From NCBI GenBank assembly GCA_003662535.1, contig QMYG01000060.1:1-5058 (forward strand): DNA of 5,058 bases, given 5' to 3'. The translations under genes and the position numbers were made by a program. Below the pieces are notes generated by a model, which searched no databases, was not told where the DNA came from, and saw nothing but the letters and a program-made list of their open reading frames with translations. The first letter of the stretch is position 1. Every line of letters starts with the position of its first letter. Positions 1 to 4,977 of the stretch are shown piece after piece. This DNA is from Candidatus Bathyarchaeota archaeon. Its GTDB lineage: Archaea > Thermoproteota > Bathyarchaeia > EX4484-135 > B24-G1.

Positions 1-822
1 AACTTCTGGATGACTTTGGCGCTTTGGGTTGCCTACCGCTACTACCAGAGGTACATGACGCCGTTTCTCAGGGATTCCGTTGCCGCTCCTATTCTCAAGC
101 TCTACATTAGGGAGAAGAGGAGGCGTGCATCTGCGCTGGACACGTTTACGAGCGCTCTGAGGTTCGTCGGCTATGCGCTGTTCTTCATAGGCTTGGTGGC
201 GATATGGGCGCCAGGCATAGGGCAGTGGATGCTGAAGACCCTCGGAACAGTTGGCTTAGCCCTCTTCAGCTTCTTCGTCGGAATCTTCACCTCGGGGGTT
301 CTCGGGAACATCATCGCCTACGAGGTGATACGGTCAACCCAGCCCTACAAGGTCGGAGACTTCGTAAAAGTAGGCGACACCTACGGCGAGGTAGTCTACA
401 TAGACTACATATTCACGAGGATAAGGAGCGTGAAGAACGAGCTGATCAGCGTACCCCACCTGCTCATGCTAAGCAGGGAAATCACAAACTACAGCCGGAG
501 ATGGAACCCAATAATCCACGTGGACATACCGACGCAACACGAAGCGGACCCAAAGGAGGTGGAGAAGATACTTCTGTCCGCCGTAAGAAAAACGGAGGGG
601 CTGCTCAACGACGGGGAGCACCAACCCTTCGTGCTCGTTAAGGAGGTTAAGCCAGCCTACGTCGTCTACGAGCTGAACGCCTACCTAGACAACCCGAAAG
701 AGTTGATAAAGGTCAGGAGCAGCCTCCTAAGAGAAGCCCTCACAGCGCTGAGAAAAGCAGGGGTCGAAATAACCTCGCCGACGCCGATACTGATGACGAG
801 TAAAAGGGAAAAATCTAAGTAG
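1..822 (+). CDS. MscS-family mechanosensitive ion channel (5' end probably outside the window)
   Basis: Predicted small-conductance mechanosensitive channel that opens under membrane tension to release solutes. Numbering is from the first ATG (base 10). Residues about 48-70 form a hydrophobic helix (ALRFVGYALFFIGLVAIW). Residues 78-108 look like the pore-lining TM3: small residues alternate with hydrophobics (LGTVGLALFSFFVG), followed by GVLGNIIAYEVI. Next comes the MscS beta domain (QPYKVGDFVKVGDTYGEVVYI, an ISVPH segment in place of VPNG, then NYSR), and residues about 168-258 form the C-terminal alpha/beta domain. The frame is open through bases 1-9 with no stop and there is no evident ribosome site at base 10, so the start probably lies upstream and further N-terminal helices may be missing. 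The family call is secure; the start and the ion selectivity are unknown. It reads in the same direction as dphB, but a 123-nt gap with its own promoter separates them. Confidence 0.9.
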   Translation, partial: NFWMTLALWVAYRYYQRYMTPFLRDSVAAPILKLYIREKRRRASALDTFTSALRFVGYALFFIGLVAIWAPGIGQWMLKTLGTVGLALFSFFVGIFTSGVLGNIIAYEVIRSTQPYKVGDFVKVGDTYGEVVYIDYIFTRIRSVKNELISVPHLLMLSREITNYSRRWNPIIHVDIPTQHEADPKEVEKILLSAVRKTEGLLNDGEHQPFVLVKEVKPAYVVYELNAYLDNPKELIKVRSSLLREALTALRKAGVEITSPTPILMTSKREKSK

Positions 823-906
823 ACTGCGAAAGCTCCACTTTTATCCCCGTCTTCTCTGGGCACGCACAGCCTTCCCCGAAGATGCCTTAAACGTGCAGAG
901 CGCATA

Positions 907-914
907 CCTTAAAG
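907..914 (+). promoter_or_regulatory. TATA-like box of the dphB cluster
   Basis: CCTTAAAG lies about 36 nt before the TTG start of dphB, which predicts transcription starting near 936-940 and a leader of under 10 nt. No Shine-Dalgarno sequence precedes that TTG, as expected for a leaderless or nearly leaderless message. A second CCTTAAA copy at 885-891 could be an alternative box. The 10-bp perfect palindrome TAAAGCTTTA (910-919) overlaps this box and could be a regulator site. The rest of the 823-945 gap holds nothing I recognise. Confidence 0.5.
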
Positions 915-945
915 CTTTACGGCCAATCCTTAGTGTGGATATAAG

Positions 946-1749
946 TTGGGGCTACTTGTGTTCGTCGGCCTGGGCCTACACGACGAAAAGGGCTTAACCC
1001 TGAGGGGCCTGGAGCTCGCAAGGAGGGCGGACGCCGTCTTCCTAGAATTATACACAAACCCCATGCCAAACCTCCGCCTAGAACAGCTACGCAGGCTCGT
1101 AGGTAGGCCAATCAAGCTGGTTTCGAGGAAAATGATGGAGGAAGAGGAGGGAAAACAGATACTAAAGGAAGCAGAAAAAGGCCTAACGGTTCTCCTCGTC
1201 CCGGGAGACCCCTTCATAGCAACAACCCACATAGACCTACGCATAAGAGCTGAAAAAATGGGCATAAAAACGAGCGTAGTTCACGGCCCGTCCATAATAT
1301 CAGCCGCTATAAGCCTCTCAGGACTGCAAAACTACAGGTTTGGAAGGACTGTAACTATACCCTATCCCGAGATGGAGTCCTATCCTGAAACGCCTCTCAG
1401 GGTAATTCTGGAGAATCGTGGCAGAGACCTGCATACGCTCTGCTTGTTGGATGTGAAGGCGGAGGAGAGACGCTACATGACTGTGAGGGACACCCTAGAG
1501 GTGCTTCTGAGGGCGGAGGAAAAAGCGAAGGTCGGTGCCGTAGGCTTAAATACGTTGGTTGTCGCTGTTGCGAGTGCCGGCTCCCCAAACCCAATCGTTA
1601 GGGCGGGCTCCGTAGGAGAAATTATGGGAGAAGACCTCGGACAGCCACCCCACACACTCATATTCCCAGCCTCACTACACTTCATGGAAGCTGAAGCCCT
1701 CATAACCCTAGCAGGGGCCCCGGAGTGGGTTAGGGGATGGCTGAAATAG
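946..1749 (+). CDS. dphB: Diphthine synthase (diphthamide biosynthesis methyltransferase)
   Basis: SAM-dependent methyltransferase that methylates the 3-amino-3-carboxypropyl-histidine of archaeal elongation factor 2 to give diphthine, the second stage of diphthamide synthesis. It has the tetrapyrrole-methylase fold seen in the Dph5/DphB family. At 267 aa it is of usual family length. Visible signatures are FVGLGLHDEKGLT at residues 6-18, the SAM-site segment VPGDPFIATTH at 85-95, HGPSIISAAISLSGLQNYRF at 113-132, the CLLDVK segment at 166-171, and PPHTLIFPASLHFMEAEAL near the C-terminus. The TTG start at 946 is chosen because an in-frame TAG lies five codons upstream (931-933) and the family N-terminus begins immediately. 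The 3' end overlaps the DUF357 gene by 13 nt, which suggests translational coupling. Codon choice in the middle (about 1330-1610) is richer in T/G-ending codons than either end. Confidence 0.95.
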   Translation: MGLLVFVGLGLHDEKGLTLRGLELARRADAVFLELYTNPMPNLRLEQLRRLVGRPIKLVSRKMMEEEEGKQILKEAEKGLTVLLVPGDPFIATTHIDLRIRAEKMGIKTSVVHGPSIISAAISLSGLQNYRFGRTVTIPYPEMESYPETPLRVILENRGRDLHTLCLLDVKAEERRYMTVRDTLEVLLRAEEKAKVGAVGLNTLVVAVASAGSPNPIVRAGSVGEIMGEDLGQPPHTLIFPASLHFMEAEALITLAGAPEWVRGWLK

Positions 1750-2006
1750 AGCCCTCCGAACTGGCGAGGAAATACATAAGAAACGTTGAATACGCACTCA
1801 TCCAGCTGAGAAGCAACGAGCAGAGGTTAGACGAGAAGGTAGACGAGGTTGTTCGTCTAGCTGAGTGCTACCTAGAGGATGCGAAGAGGTTCCTTGTGGA
1901 GGGGGAGGTGCAAACAAGCCTGATTGCAATCTCCTACAGCGAGGGCCTCCTAGACGCCCTAAGAATACTAAACCTAGCAAAATTCTCCTGGCCCAAAGAC
2001 AGGTAA
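1737..2006 (+). CDS. DUF357-family small helical protein
   Basis: An 89-aa protein of the archaeal DUF357 family (Pfam PF04010), function unknown. It looks all-alpha and acidic: LARKYIRNVEYALIQLRSNE is followed by a second helix with ECYLEDAKRFL and a third with TSLIAISYSEGLLDALRIL, then a short tail. The family hallmarks are the Y-x-D/E-A-K-x-F/Y-L pattern and the Y-S-E-G-L-L-D-A-L-R segment. There is no signal peptide or membrane segment. The ATG start lies 13 nt inside the end of dphB, with GGAGTGG (1722-1728) about 8 nt upstream as a plausible ribosome site, so translation is probably coupled to dphB. DUF357 genes sit beside or are fused to nucleotidyltransferase-type genes in some archaea (from memory), which agrees with ribL following here. 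An adaptor or partner role would be guesswork. Confidence 0.8.
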   Translation: MAEIEPSELARKYIRNVEYALIQLRSNEQRLDEKVDEVVRLAECYLEDAKRFLVEGEVQTSLIAISYSEGLLDALRILNLAKFSWPKDR

Positions 2007-2008
2007 AG

Positions 2009-2016
2009 CCTTTAAC
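2009..2016 (+). promoter_or_regulatory. TATA-like box before ribL
   Basis: CCTTTAAC lies about 36 nt before the TTG at 2048, the same geometry as the box in front of dphB. It falls just after the DUF357 stop codon, so ribL may be transcribed independently as well as by read-through. An interrupted dyad TAAAG-C-CTTTA (2004-2014) overlaps it and resembles the palindrome at the dphB promoter. Confidence 0.4.
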
Positions 2017-2047
2017 CCCAAACAACCATTAGAGGGTGGGAAACCCG

Positions 2048-2692
2048 TTGAACGGCGAGGAAAGCAAAGAGGTCCTAAAAGCAGTCTACCTGCTGCAGCT
2101 GGAGAAGGGCTGCGCAACAATTGAGGATGTTAGCAGGATGCTGAAGCAGGGTAGAGAGTGGTGCGAAAGAAAACTGGCGGAACTCGAAGCAGGGAACCTT
2201 GTTAAGAGTGTTTCTGCTGGGCGGTCAGGCGGGTTTGTTTTGAGCGATGAGGGCAGGGGAGGCCTGAAGGTCGTCTTAACTGGAGGTGTTTTTGACATAG
2301 TTCACGTAGGGCATTTGGCTACTCTGCGAGAAGCGAAAAAGCTTGGGGACTTGTTGGTTGTGGTTGTTGCGAGGGACAGGACTGTTGAGCGTATGAAGGG
2401 TAGAAAGCCGATAAACAGCGAGAGGGACAGGCTTGAGGTAATCTCGGCACTAAAGCCCGTAGACCTAGCAATACTAGGAGACGAAGAAGACCTCTACCAA
2501 ACAGTCAGGCGTGTCAAGCCAGACGTAATCGCCCTAGGCTACGACCAAAAACACAACGAAGAAGAAATGAGGAAAAAACTAGAAGAGCTAGGCATAAACG
2601 CAGAGGTTGTCAGGCTGAAAATAGGAATACCCCACGTAAAGACCTCCCTGATAATATCAAAGATGCAAAACATAAACAAGAAAAGCACTTAG
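2048..2692 (+). CDS. ribL: FAD synthase (FMN adenylyltransferase, RibL type) with N-terminal winged-helix-like region
   Basis: Transfers AMP from ATP to FMN, giving FAD. The C-terminal domain (residues about 73-206) is a cytidylyltransferase-fold nucleotidyltransferase with the HxGH signature GGVFDIVHVGH (79-89), followed by VVVVARDRTVERMKGRKPI, the LKPVDLAILGD segment, PDVIALGYDQ and the late KTSLII motif. This matches archaeal RibL (MJ1179 type) better than glycerol-3-phosphate or pantetheine-phosphate relatives, though substrate is not proven by sequence. Residues 1-70 add a helical DNA-binding-like region (VLKAVYLLQLEKGCATIEDV, then RKLAELEAGNLVKSVSAG) typical of a winged helix and absent from the minimal enzyme. 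The TTG at 2048 is preferred because GGTGGG (2035-2040) lies 7 nt upstream; a GTG at 2036 would add four residues. The gene ends inside the stop of the facing riboflavin kinase gene (4-nt overlap). Confidence 0.83.
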   Translation: MNGEESKEVLKAVYLLQLEKGCATIEDVSRMLKQGREWCERKLAELEAGNLVKSVSAGRSGGFVLSDEGRGGLKVVLTGGVFDIVHVGHLATLREAKKLGDLLVVVVARDRTVERMKGRKPINSERDRLEVISALKPVDLAILGDEEDLYQTVRRVKPDVIALGYDQKHNEEEMRKKLEELGINAEVVRLKIGIPHVKTSLIISKMQNINKKST

Positions 2693-3388
2693 CGTGCCTT
2701 CTCCATACTCCAAGTCGGAATAACCCTAATCTTGACCTTATCCCCATCCTTCAGGTTAAACCTCTCCCTCAGGTAGACGGGGGCAATTACCTCAAGCACG
2801 GAAGGCCCGTAGTGGCTCCTCGAGGCAATAACTATTGCCCCACGCACCTCCTCATTAATCATAACTGGGTAGCAACGAACCTCGCCGAAGGTTCTGTCCT
2901 CATTCATAAAACCGCTGATTTTTATTGCTGGAAGCGTCTCAAGCTCCATCCTATGCCTCAAAGCCTCCTCAGAAACCAGCTTCAGGTTTAAAGTTCCGGG
3001 ATAGGGGTCGAATCCCAGCTTCTTTACGAACTGCCTCCTATATCCACGTCTGGTTACGTAGTAGGCTCCCTCTCCGAGGCCCGTGAATACTTCTCCCTCG
3101 AGAGTGATTGATGGTGGTCTCCCCTCCCACAGGATTGCGTGTAAATCCCTGTAGACTTCTTCGAGCAGTCTGCATCCGGCCTCTGTGATTTCCACTAGGC
3201 TTCCCTTGGCGCCTGTTTTTCTTCGGATTAGGCCTTCTTTCTCCATGCTTACGAGCCTTCTCGATGCCGTCTGCTGAGAACAGCCGAGGATTCTTGCCAG
3301 TTCACGGGTTGAGAGCTTTATGGGTTTGCGGCAGGCCCCCAGCTTTGCTAGTGTGTAGAGTTCTATGAACCAGCGGTGCGTCCCCCAC
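2689..3388 (-). CDS. ribK: HTH-type regulator / CTP-dependent riboflavin kinase (RbkR type); start disturbed by a possible one-base indel
   Basis: CTP-dependent kinase converting riboflavin to FMN, fused to a winged helix (DUF120/RbkR family; RbkR proteins are known archaeal riboflavin-gene regulators). The HTH reads LSTRELARILGC then SQQTASRRL and EKEGLI. The kinase domain shows GLGEGAYYV, PYPGTLN (nucleotide and Mg site), EDRTFGEVRCYPV and YLRERFNLKDGDKV. The first in-frame ATG (3246-3244) would cut the HTH after its recognition helix, yet coding similarity continues upstream to at least base 3372 (WFIELYTLAKLGA). No in-frame ATG, GTG or TTG exists there. Removing one base of the C5 run at 3382-3386 puts a GTG (3388-3386) in frame, giving MGTHRWFIELY and 232 aa, a normal length for the family. 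I use that start. Alternatives are a non-canonical start (ATA at 3366) or a truncated protein from 3246 (185 aa). Confidence 0.85.
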
Positions 3389-3393
3389 GCCCC

Positions 3394-3401
3394 CCTTAAA
3401 T
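3394..3401 (+). promoter_or_regulatory. TATA-like box of the endonuclease V homologue
   Basis: CCTTAAAT lies about 41 nt before the TTG start at 3439, predicting transcription from about 3424-3428. It has the same CTTAAA core as the boxes before dphB and the last gene. It sits within the 50-bp divergent region shared with the riboflavin kinase gene, so the two core promoters nearly overlap and may compete. Confidence 0.4.
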
Positions 3402-3415
3402 ATGGACGTGCAGTG

Positions 3416-3423
3416 AATAAAAA
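3416..3423 (-). promoter_or_regulatory. Possible TATA box of the riboflavin kinase gene
   Basis: On the minus strand this reads TTTTTATT, centred about 32 nt before the proposed GTG start at 3388. It is the only good TATA-like stretch at a suitable distance for that start. If translation really began at 3366 or 3246, the TATTTAA at 3402-3396 would be the better candidate. Confidence 0.3.
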
Positions 3424-3438
3424 GGGGCGCCGTAACCT

Positions 3439-4125
3439 TTGCCAAAAACACCGACAGGAAGACCAATAGACCTCAAGAAGCTAGAAGCCCTACAACGTAG
3501 ACTGGCGGAGAAAGTCATTCTAGAGGACAGGTTCAAACAGCCAATAAGAGTAGTGGCGGGTGTGGACCTCGCCTTTTTAGGTGAAACGGCCATAGCGGCC
3601 TGCGTAGCCGTAGACTATAACAGCATGGAAACCATAGAAGAGGCCTTTTTCAAGCATAAACTCAAATTCCCCTACATCCCGGGCTTCCTTAGCTTCCGTG
3701 AAGGCCCAGCCATGATTTTCGCCATGAAAAAGCTGAGGGTGAAGCCTCAGGTCTTCCTTATAAACGCACACGGAATCGCCCACCCGAGGTTCTTAGGGTG
3801 CGCCAGCCAAGTGGGGGTGCTGACGGGACAGCCAACAATAGGAGTAGCCCAAAGAATACTCTGCGGAACCTACAAAGAAGAGCCAAAAGAGCCAGGCCAA
3901 TGGACAACCCTAACCTACAAAGGAAGAACGGTTGGAGCACTCTACAAATCGAAAAAGGGAAGCAAACCGATAATCATATCACCAGGCCACAAAACAACCC
4001 TAAAAACAGCAATAAAAATAGTGAAAAAATGCATAAGAGGGCACAAACTACCAGAACCGCTGCAAAAAGCCCACAGACAAGCAAACAAAGAGAAAATGAG
4101 ACTGATGGAAAAAATGGAACGCTAA
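3439..4125 (+). CDS. nfi: Endonuclease V homologue with altered active-site residues
   Basis: Endonuclease V cuts next to deoxyinosine in DNA (or inosine in RNA) with a metal-dependent RNase H-like fold. Family landmarks are clear: VAGVDLAF (D43, first metal ligand), PYIPGFLSFREGP at 78-90 (wedge segment and E88), HGIAHPRFLGCAS at 111-123, PTIGVA at 132-137, ISPGHKTTL and LPEPLQKAHR. Two expected residues differ. The usual VDGHG reads INAHG, so the third metal ligand (D110 in Thermotoga maritima numbering) is Asn109. The usual GVAK reads GVAQ, so Lys139 is Gln138. The rest of the core is intact and the length (228 aa) is normal, so this is not a decayed gene; activity may be lost, altered or use other ligands. 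The TTG at 3439 is the only possible start, with an in-frame TAA at 3433. The stop overlaps the facing MNT gene by 4 nt. Confidence 0.88.
   Translation: MPKTPTGRPIDLKKLEALQRRLAEKVILEDRFKQPIRVVAGVDLAFLGETAIAACVAVDYNSMETIEEAFFKHKLKFPYIPGFLSFREGPAMIFAMKKLRVKPQVFLINAHGIAHPRFLGCASQVGVLTGQPTIGVAQRILCGTYKEEPKEPGQWTTLTYKGRTVGALYKSKKGSKPIIISPGHKTTLKTAIKIVKKCIRGHKLPEPLQKAHRQANKEKMRLMEKMER
4109..4114 (-). terminator. U-run just after the MNT stop (minus strand)
   Basis: Six A residues on the plus strand give a U6 tract on minus-strand RNA, 8-13 nt past the MNT stop codon. Archaeal termination relies mainly on such U-tracts. The run lies in the Lys-rich 3' end of the endonuclease V gene, where further A-runs (for example in 4010-4030) could serve as backup. 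Confidence 0.35.
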
Positions 4126-4457
4126 TAACCGGATGGCTTAAATGTCTTTATCATCTTTATTTCTGGGAACCTCTCCTTCGCTCTCTCGAATTCCTCTCTT
4201 GTGTATCCTATGATGTCGAAGCCTACATTTGCGGGTGCAAGTCTGCGTAGGTAGGCTGTCCGCTCCCAAGGCTTCATCTGTGCTAGTTGGTCTGAGACAA
4301 CTATCAGGTCTATGTCGCTGTCTAGCAGGTAGTCTCCCCGGGCCAGACTCCCGAAGAGGTAGACTTGATATTCTCCTTTCATGTTCAAGTCGAGGTTCCG
4401 CAGAAAACGGTTTAGGGCCTCTCTAAATCTTGGAGGTAAAGAATCTATTAACTGCAT
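4122..4457 (-). CDS. MNT-type nucleotidyltransferase (minimal DNA polymerase beta-like), HEPN partner
   Basis: A 111-aa minimal nucleotidyltransferase. The signature GSLARGDYLLDSDIDL (residues 36-51) supplies the Gly-Ser nucleotide site and the two metal-binding aspartates D48 and D50; D81 in GFDIIGY is the probable third carboxylate, so the catalytic site looks complete. Short helices precede (residues 8-25) and follow it. MNT proteins of this size are encoded next to HEPN proteins; in characterised MntA-HepT pairs the MNT protein AMPylates and silences the HEPN ribonuclease. Whether this pair does that is inference. The ATG at 4457 is chosen because GGGGTG lies about 8 nt upstream on the minus strand. 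The start lies 35 nt inside the HEPN gene, so the two are co-transcribed and probably translationally coupled. The end overlaps the endonuclease V stop by 4 nt. Confidence 0.87.
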   Translation of the reverse strand: MQLIDSLPPRFREALNRFLRNLDLNMKGEYQVYLFGSLARGDYLLDSDIDLIVVSDQLAQMKPWERTAYLRRLAPANVGFDIIGYTREEFERAKERFPEIKMIKTFKPSGY

Positions 4458-4824
4458 CTAGCACACCCCTAGCTGTGGCTAGGCACCTCTCAGCCTGCAG
4501 TCTACCAATCTCTAGTGAGAGCCTCCTCAAACCAGCATTAGGATACCTAGACTGTGTATAAAAGCCGGAAAGCTCGGGAAGCCCTTCTAATACTTCTCTA
4601 TCAAGCTCGATGGAATCCCTAACTACGTTGTAAAGCTCGACTAAATCATGAGACCTATAGAAGACCCTCCTAACATGGAGAATCAAAGCCTTTAATGCTT
4701 TCTCAGCCGACTGCTGGGCATGAAAACAAGCATGCGCATAACGCCCAAGCCTAAACAACTGCTCGGCCGTCTCTAACTCCTCCCTCGCCTCCTCAAACCA
4801 GTCTACCACATCGCTACGAACCAT
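4423..4824 (-). CDS. HEPN-domain protein, partner of the MNT nucleotidyltransferase
   Basis: A 133-aa all-helical HEPN protein (PF05168/COG2250 type). Diagnostic segments are WFEEAREELETAEQLFRLGR (residues 9-28), then YAHACFHAQQSAEKALKALI (29-48), RSHDLVELY (57-65) and the YTQSRYP segment (89-95), followed by a closing helix with LEIGRLQAERCLATA. HEPN domains include RNase toxins with an R-x4-6-H motif; here R53 and H59 have that spacing, but they lie in the inter-helix RSHDL region, which also occurs in non-toxic HEPN proteins, and the RX4HXY motif of HepT is not evident. Catalytic activity is therefore uncertain. It is first in a two-gene minus-strand operon with MNT. The ATG lies about 29 nt from a TATA box with no Shine-Dalgarno, indicating a leaderless transcript. 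The pair could be a toxin-antitoxin system or a housekeeping nucleotidyltransferase complex. Confidence 0.86.
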   Translation of the reverse strand: MVRSDVVDWFEEAREELETAEQLFRLGRYAHACFHAQQSAEKALKALILHVRRVFYRSHDLVELYNVVRDSIELDREVLEGLPELSGFYTQSRYPNAGLRRLSLEIGRLQAERCLATARGVLDAVNRFFTSKI

Positions 4825-4848
4825 ACCAAGAGAATTAACGAAGCAAGC

Positions 4849-4857
4849 CTATAAATA
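4849..4857 (-). promoter_or_regulatory. TATA box of the HEPN-MNT operon
   Basis: On the minus strand it reads TATTTATAG, centred about 29 nt before the HEPN ATG (4824), giving a start site at or within a few bases of that codon. The plus-strand reading CTATAAATA is also a strong TATA sequence and could direct transcription rightwards from about 4880. An 11-nt dyad CAAAA-A-TTTTG at 4864-4874 lies directly upstream in minus-strand terms and could be an operator. Confidence 0.55.
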
Positions 4858-4926
4858 CGAACGCAAAAATTTTGGAGAAGACGGAAATCGGGGGCTGAGC
4901 CAGTCCCTAGTATGCTTGTCGCAAGG

Positions 4927-4934
4927 CTTAAATT
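4927..4934 (+). promoter_or_regulatory. TATA-like box of the last gene
   Basis: CTTAAATT, preceded by AAGG, matches the CTTAAA core of the other plus-strand promoters here. It is about 48 nt before the ATG at 4978 and predicts a start near 4956, just ahead of the ribosome site. If this is the only promoter, the left arm of the inverted repeat would not be transcribed. Confidence 0.4.
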
Positions 4935-4960
4935 CAATCCAACTATTAGCTCAGCGTCAG

Positions 4961-4967
4961 GGAGGGG
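4961..4967 (+). promoter_or_regulatory. Ribosome binding site of the last gene
   Basis: GGAGGGG ends 10 nt before the ATG at 4978. It is the strongest Shine-Dalgarno-like sequence seen in the window and decides the start of the partial gene. Its first part can pair with TCCCT at 4904-4908. Confidence 0.6.
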
Positions 4968-4977
4968 AAGGCCCCCG

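Noticed and set aside
836..856. Pyrimidine-rich stretch after the MscS gene as a terminator
   Set aside because: Only a T4 run is present with no hairpin, so it is too weak to report as a terminator.
681..1265. Minus-strand open frames of 64-111 codons opposite the MscS and dphB genes
   Set aside because: They lie antisense to clearly conserved genes, have low-complexity Arg/Ser/Pro-rich translations and no family motifs.
2036..2038. GTG at 2036 as the ribL start
   Set aside because: It has no ribosome site at a usable distance, whereas the TTG at 2048 has GGTGGG 7 nt upstream; the choice changes only four residues.
4144..4163. T-rich stretch after nfi as a plus-strand terminator
   Set aside because: It has only T3 runs and lies in the MNT coding sequence; possible but not supported enough to list.
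3798..4250. A 150-codon plus-strand frame overlapping the end of nfi and the MNT gene
   Set aside because: It is a shifted-frame shadow of nfi with an Asn/Lys-rich, motif-free translation that then runs antisense to MNT.
4890..4960. tRNA or tRNA-like element on either strand in the last gap
   Set aside because: No T-arm with a GTTCRA loop and 5-bp stem, and no D-arm or anticodon arm at the right distances.
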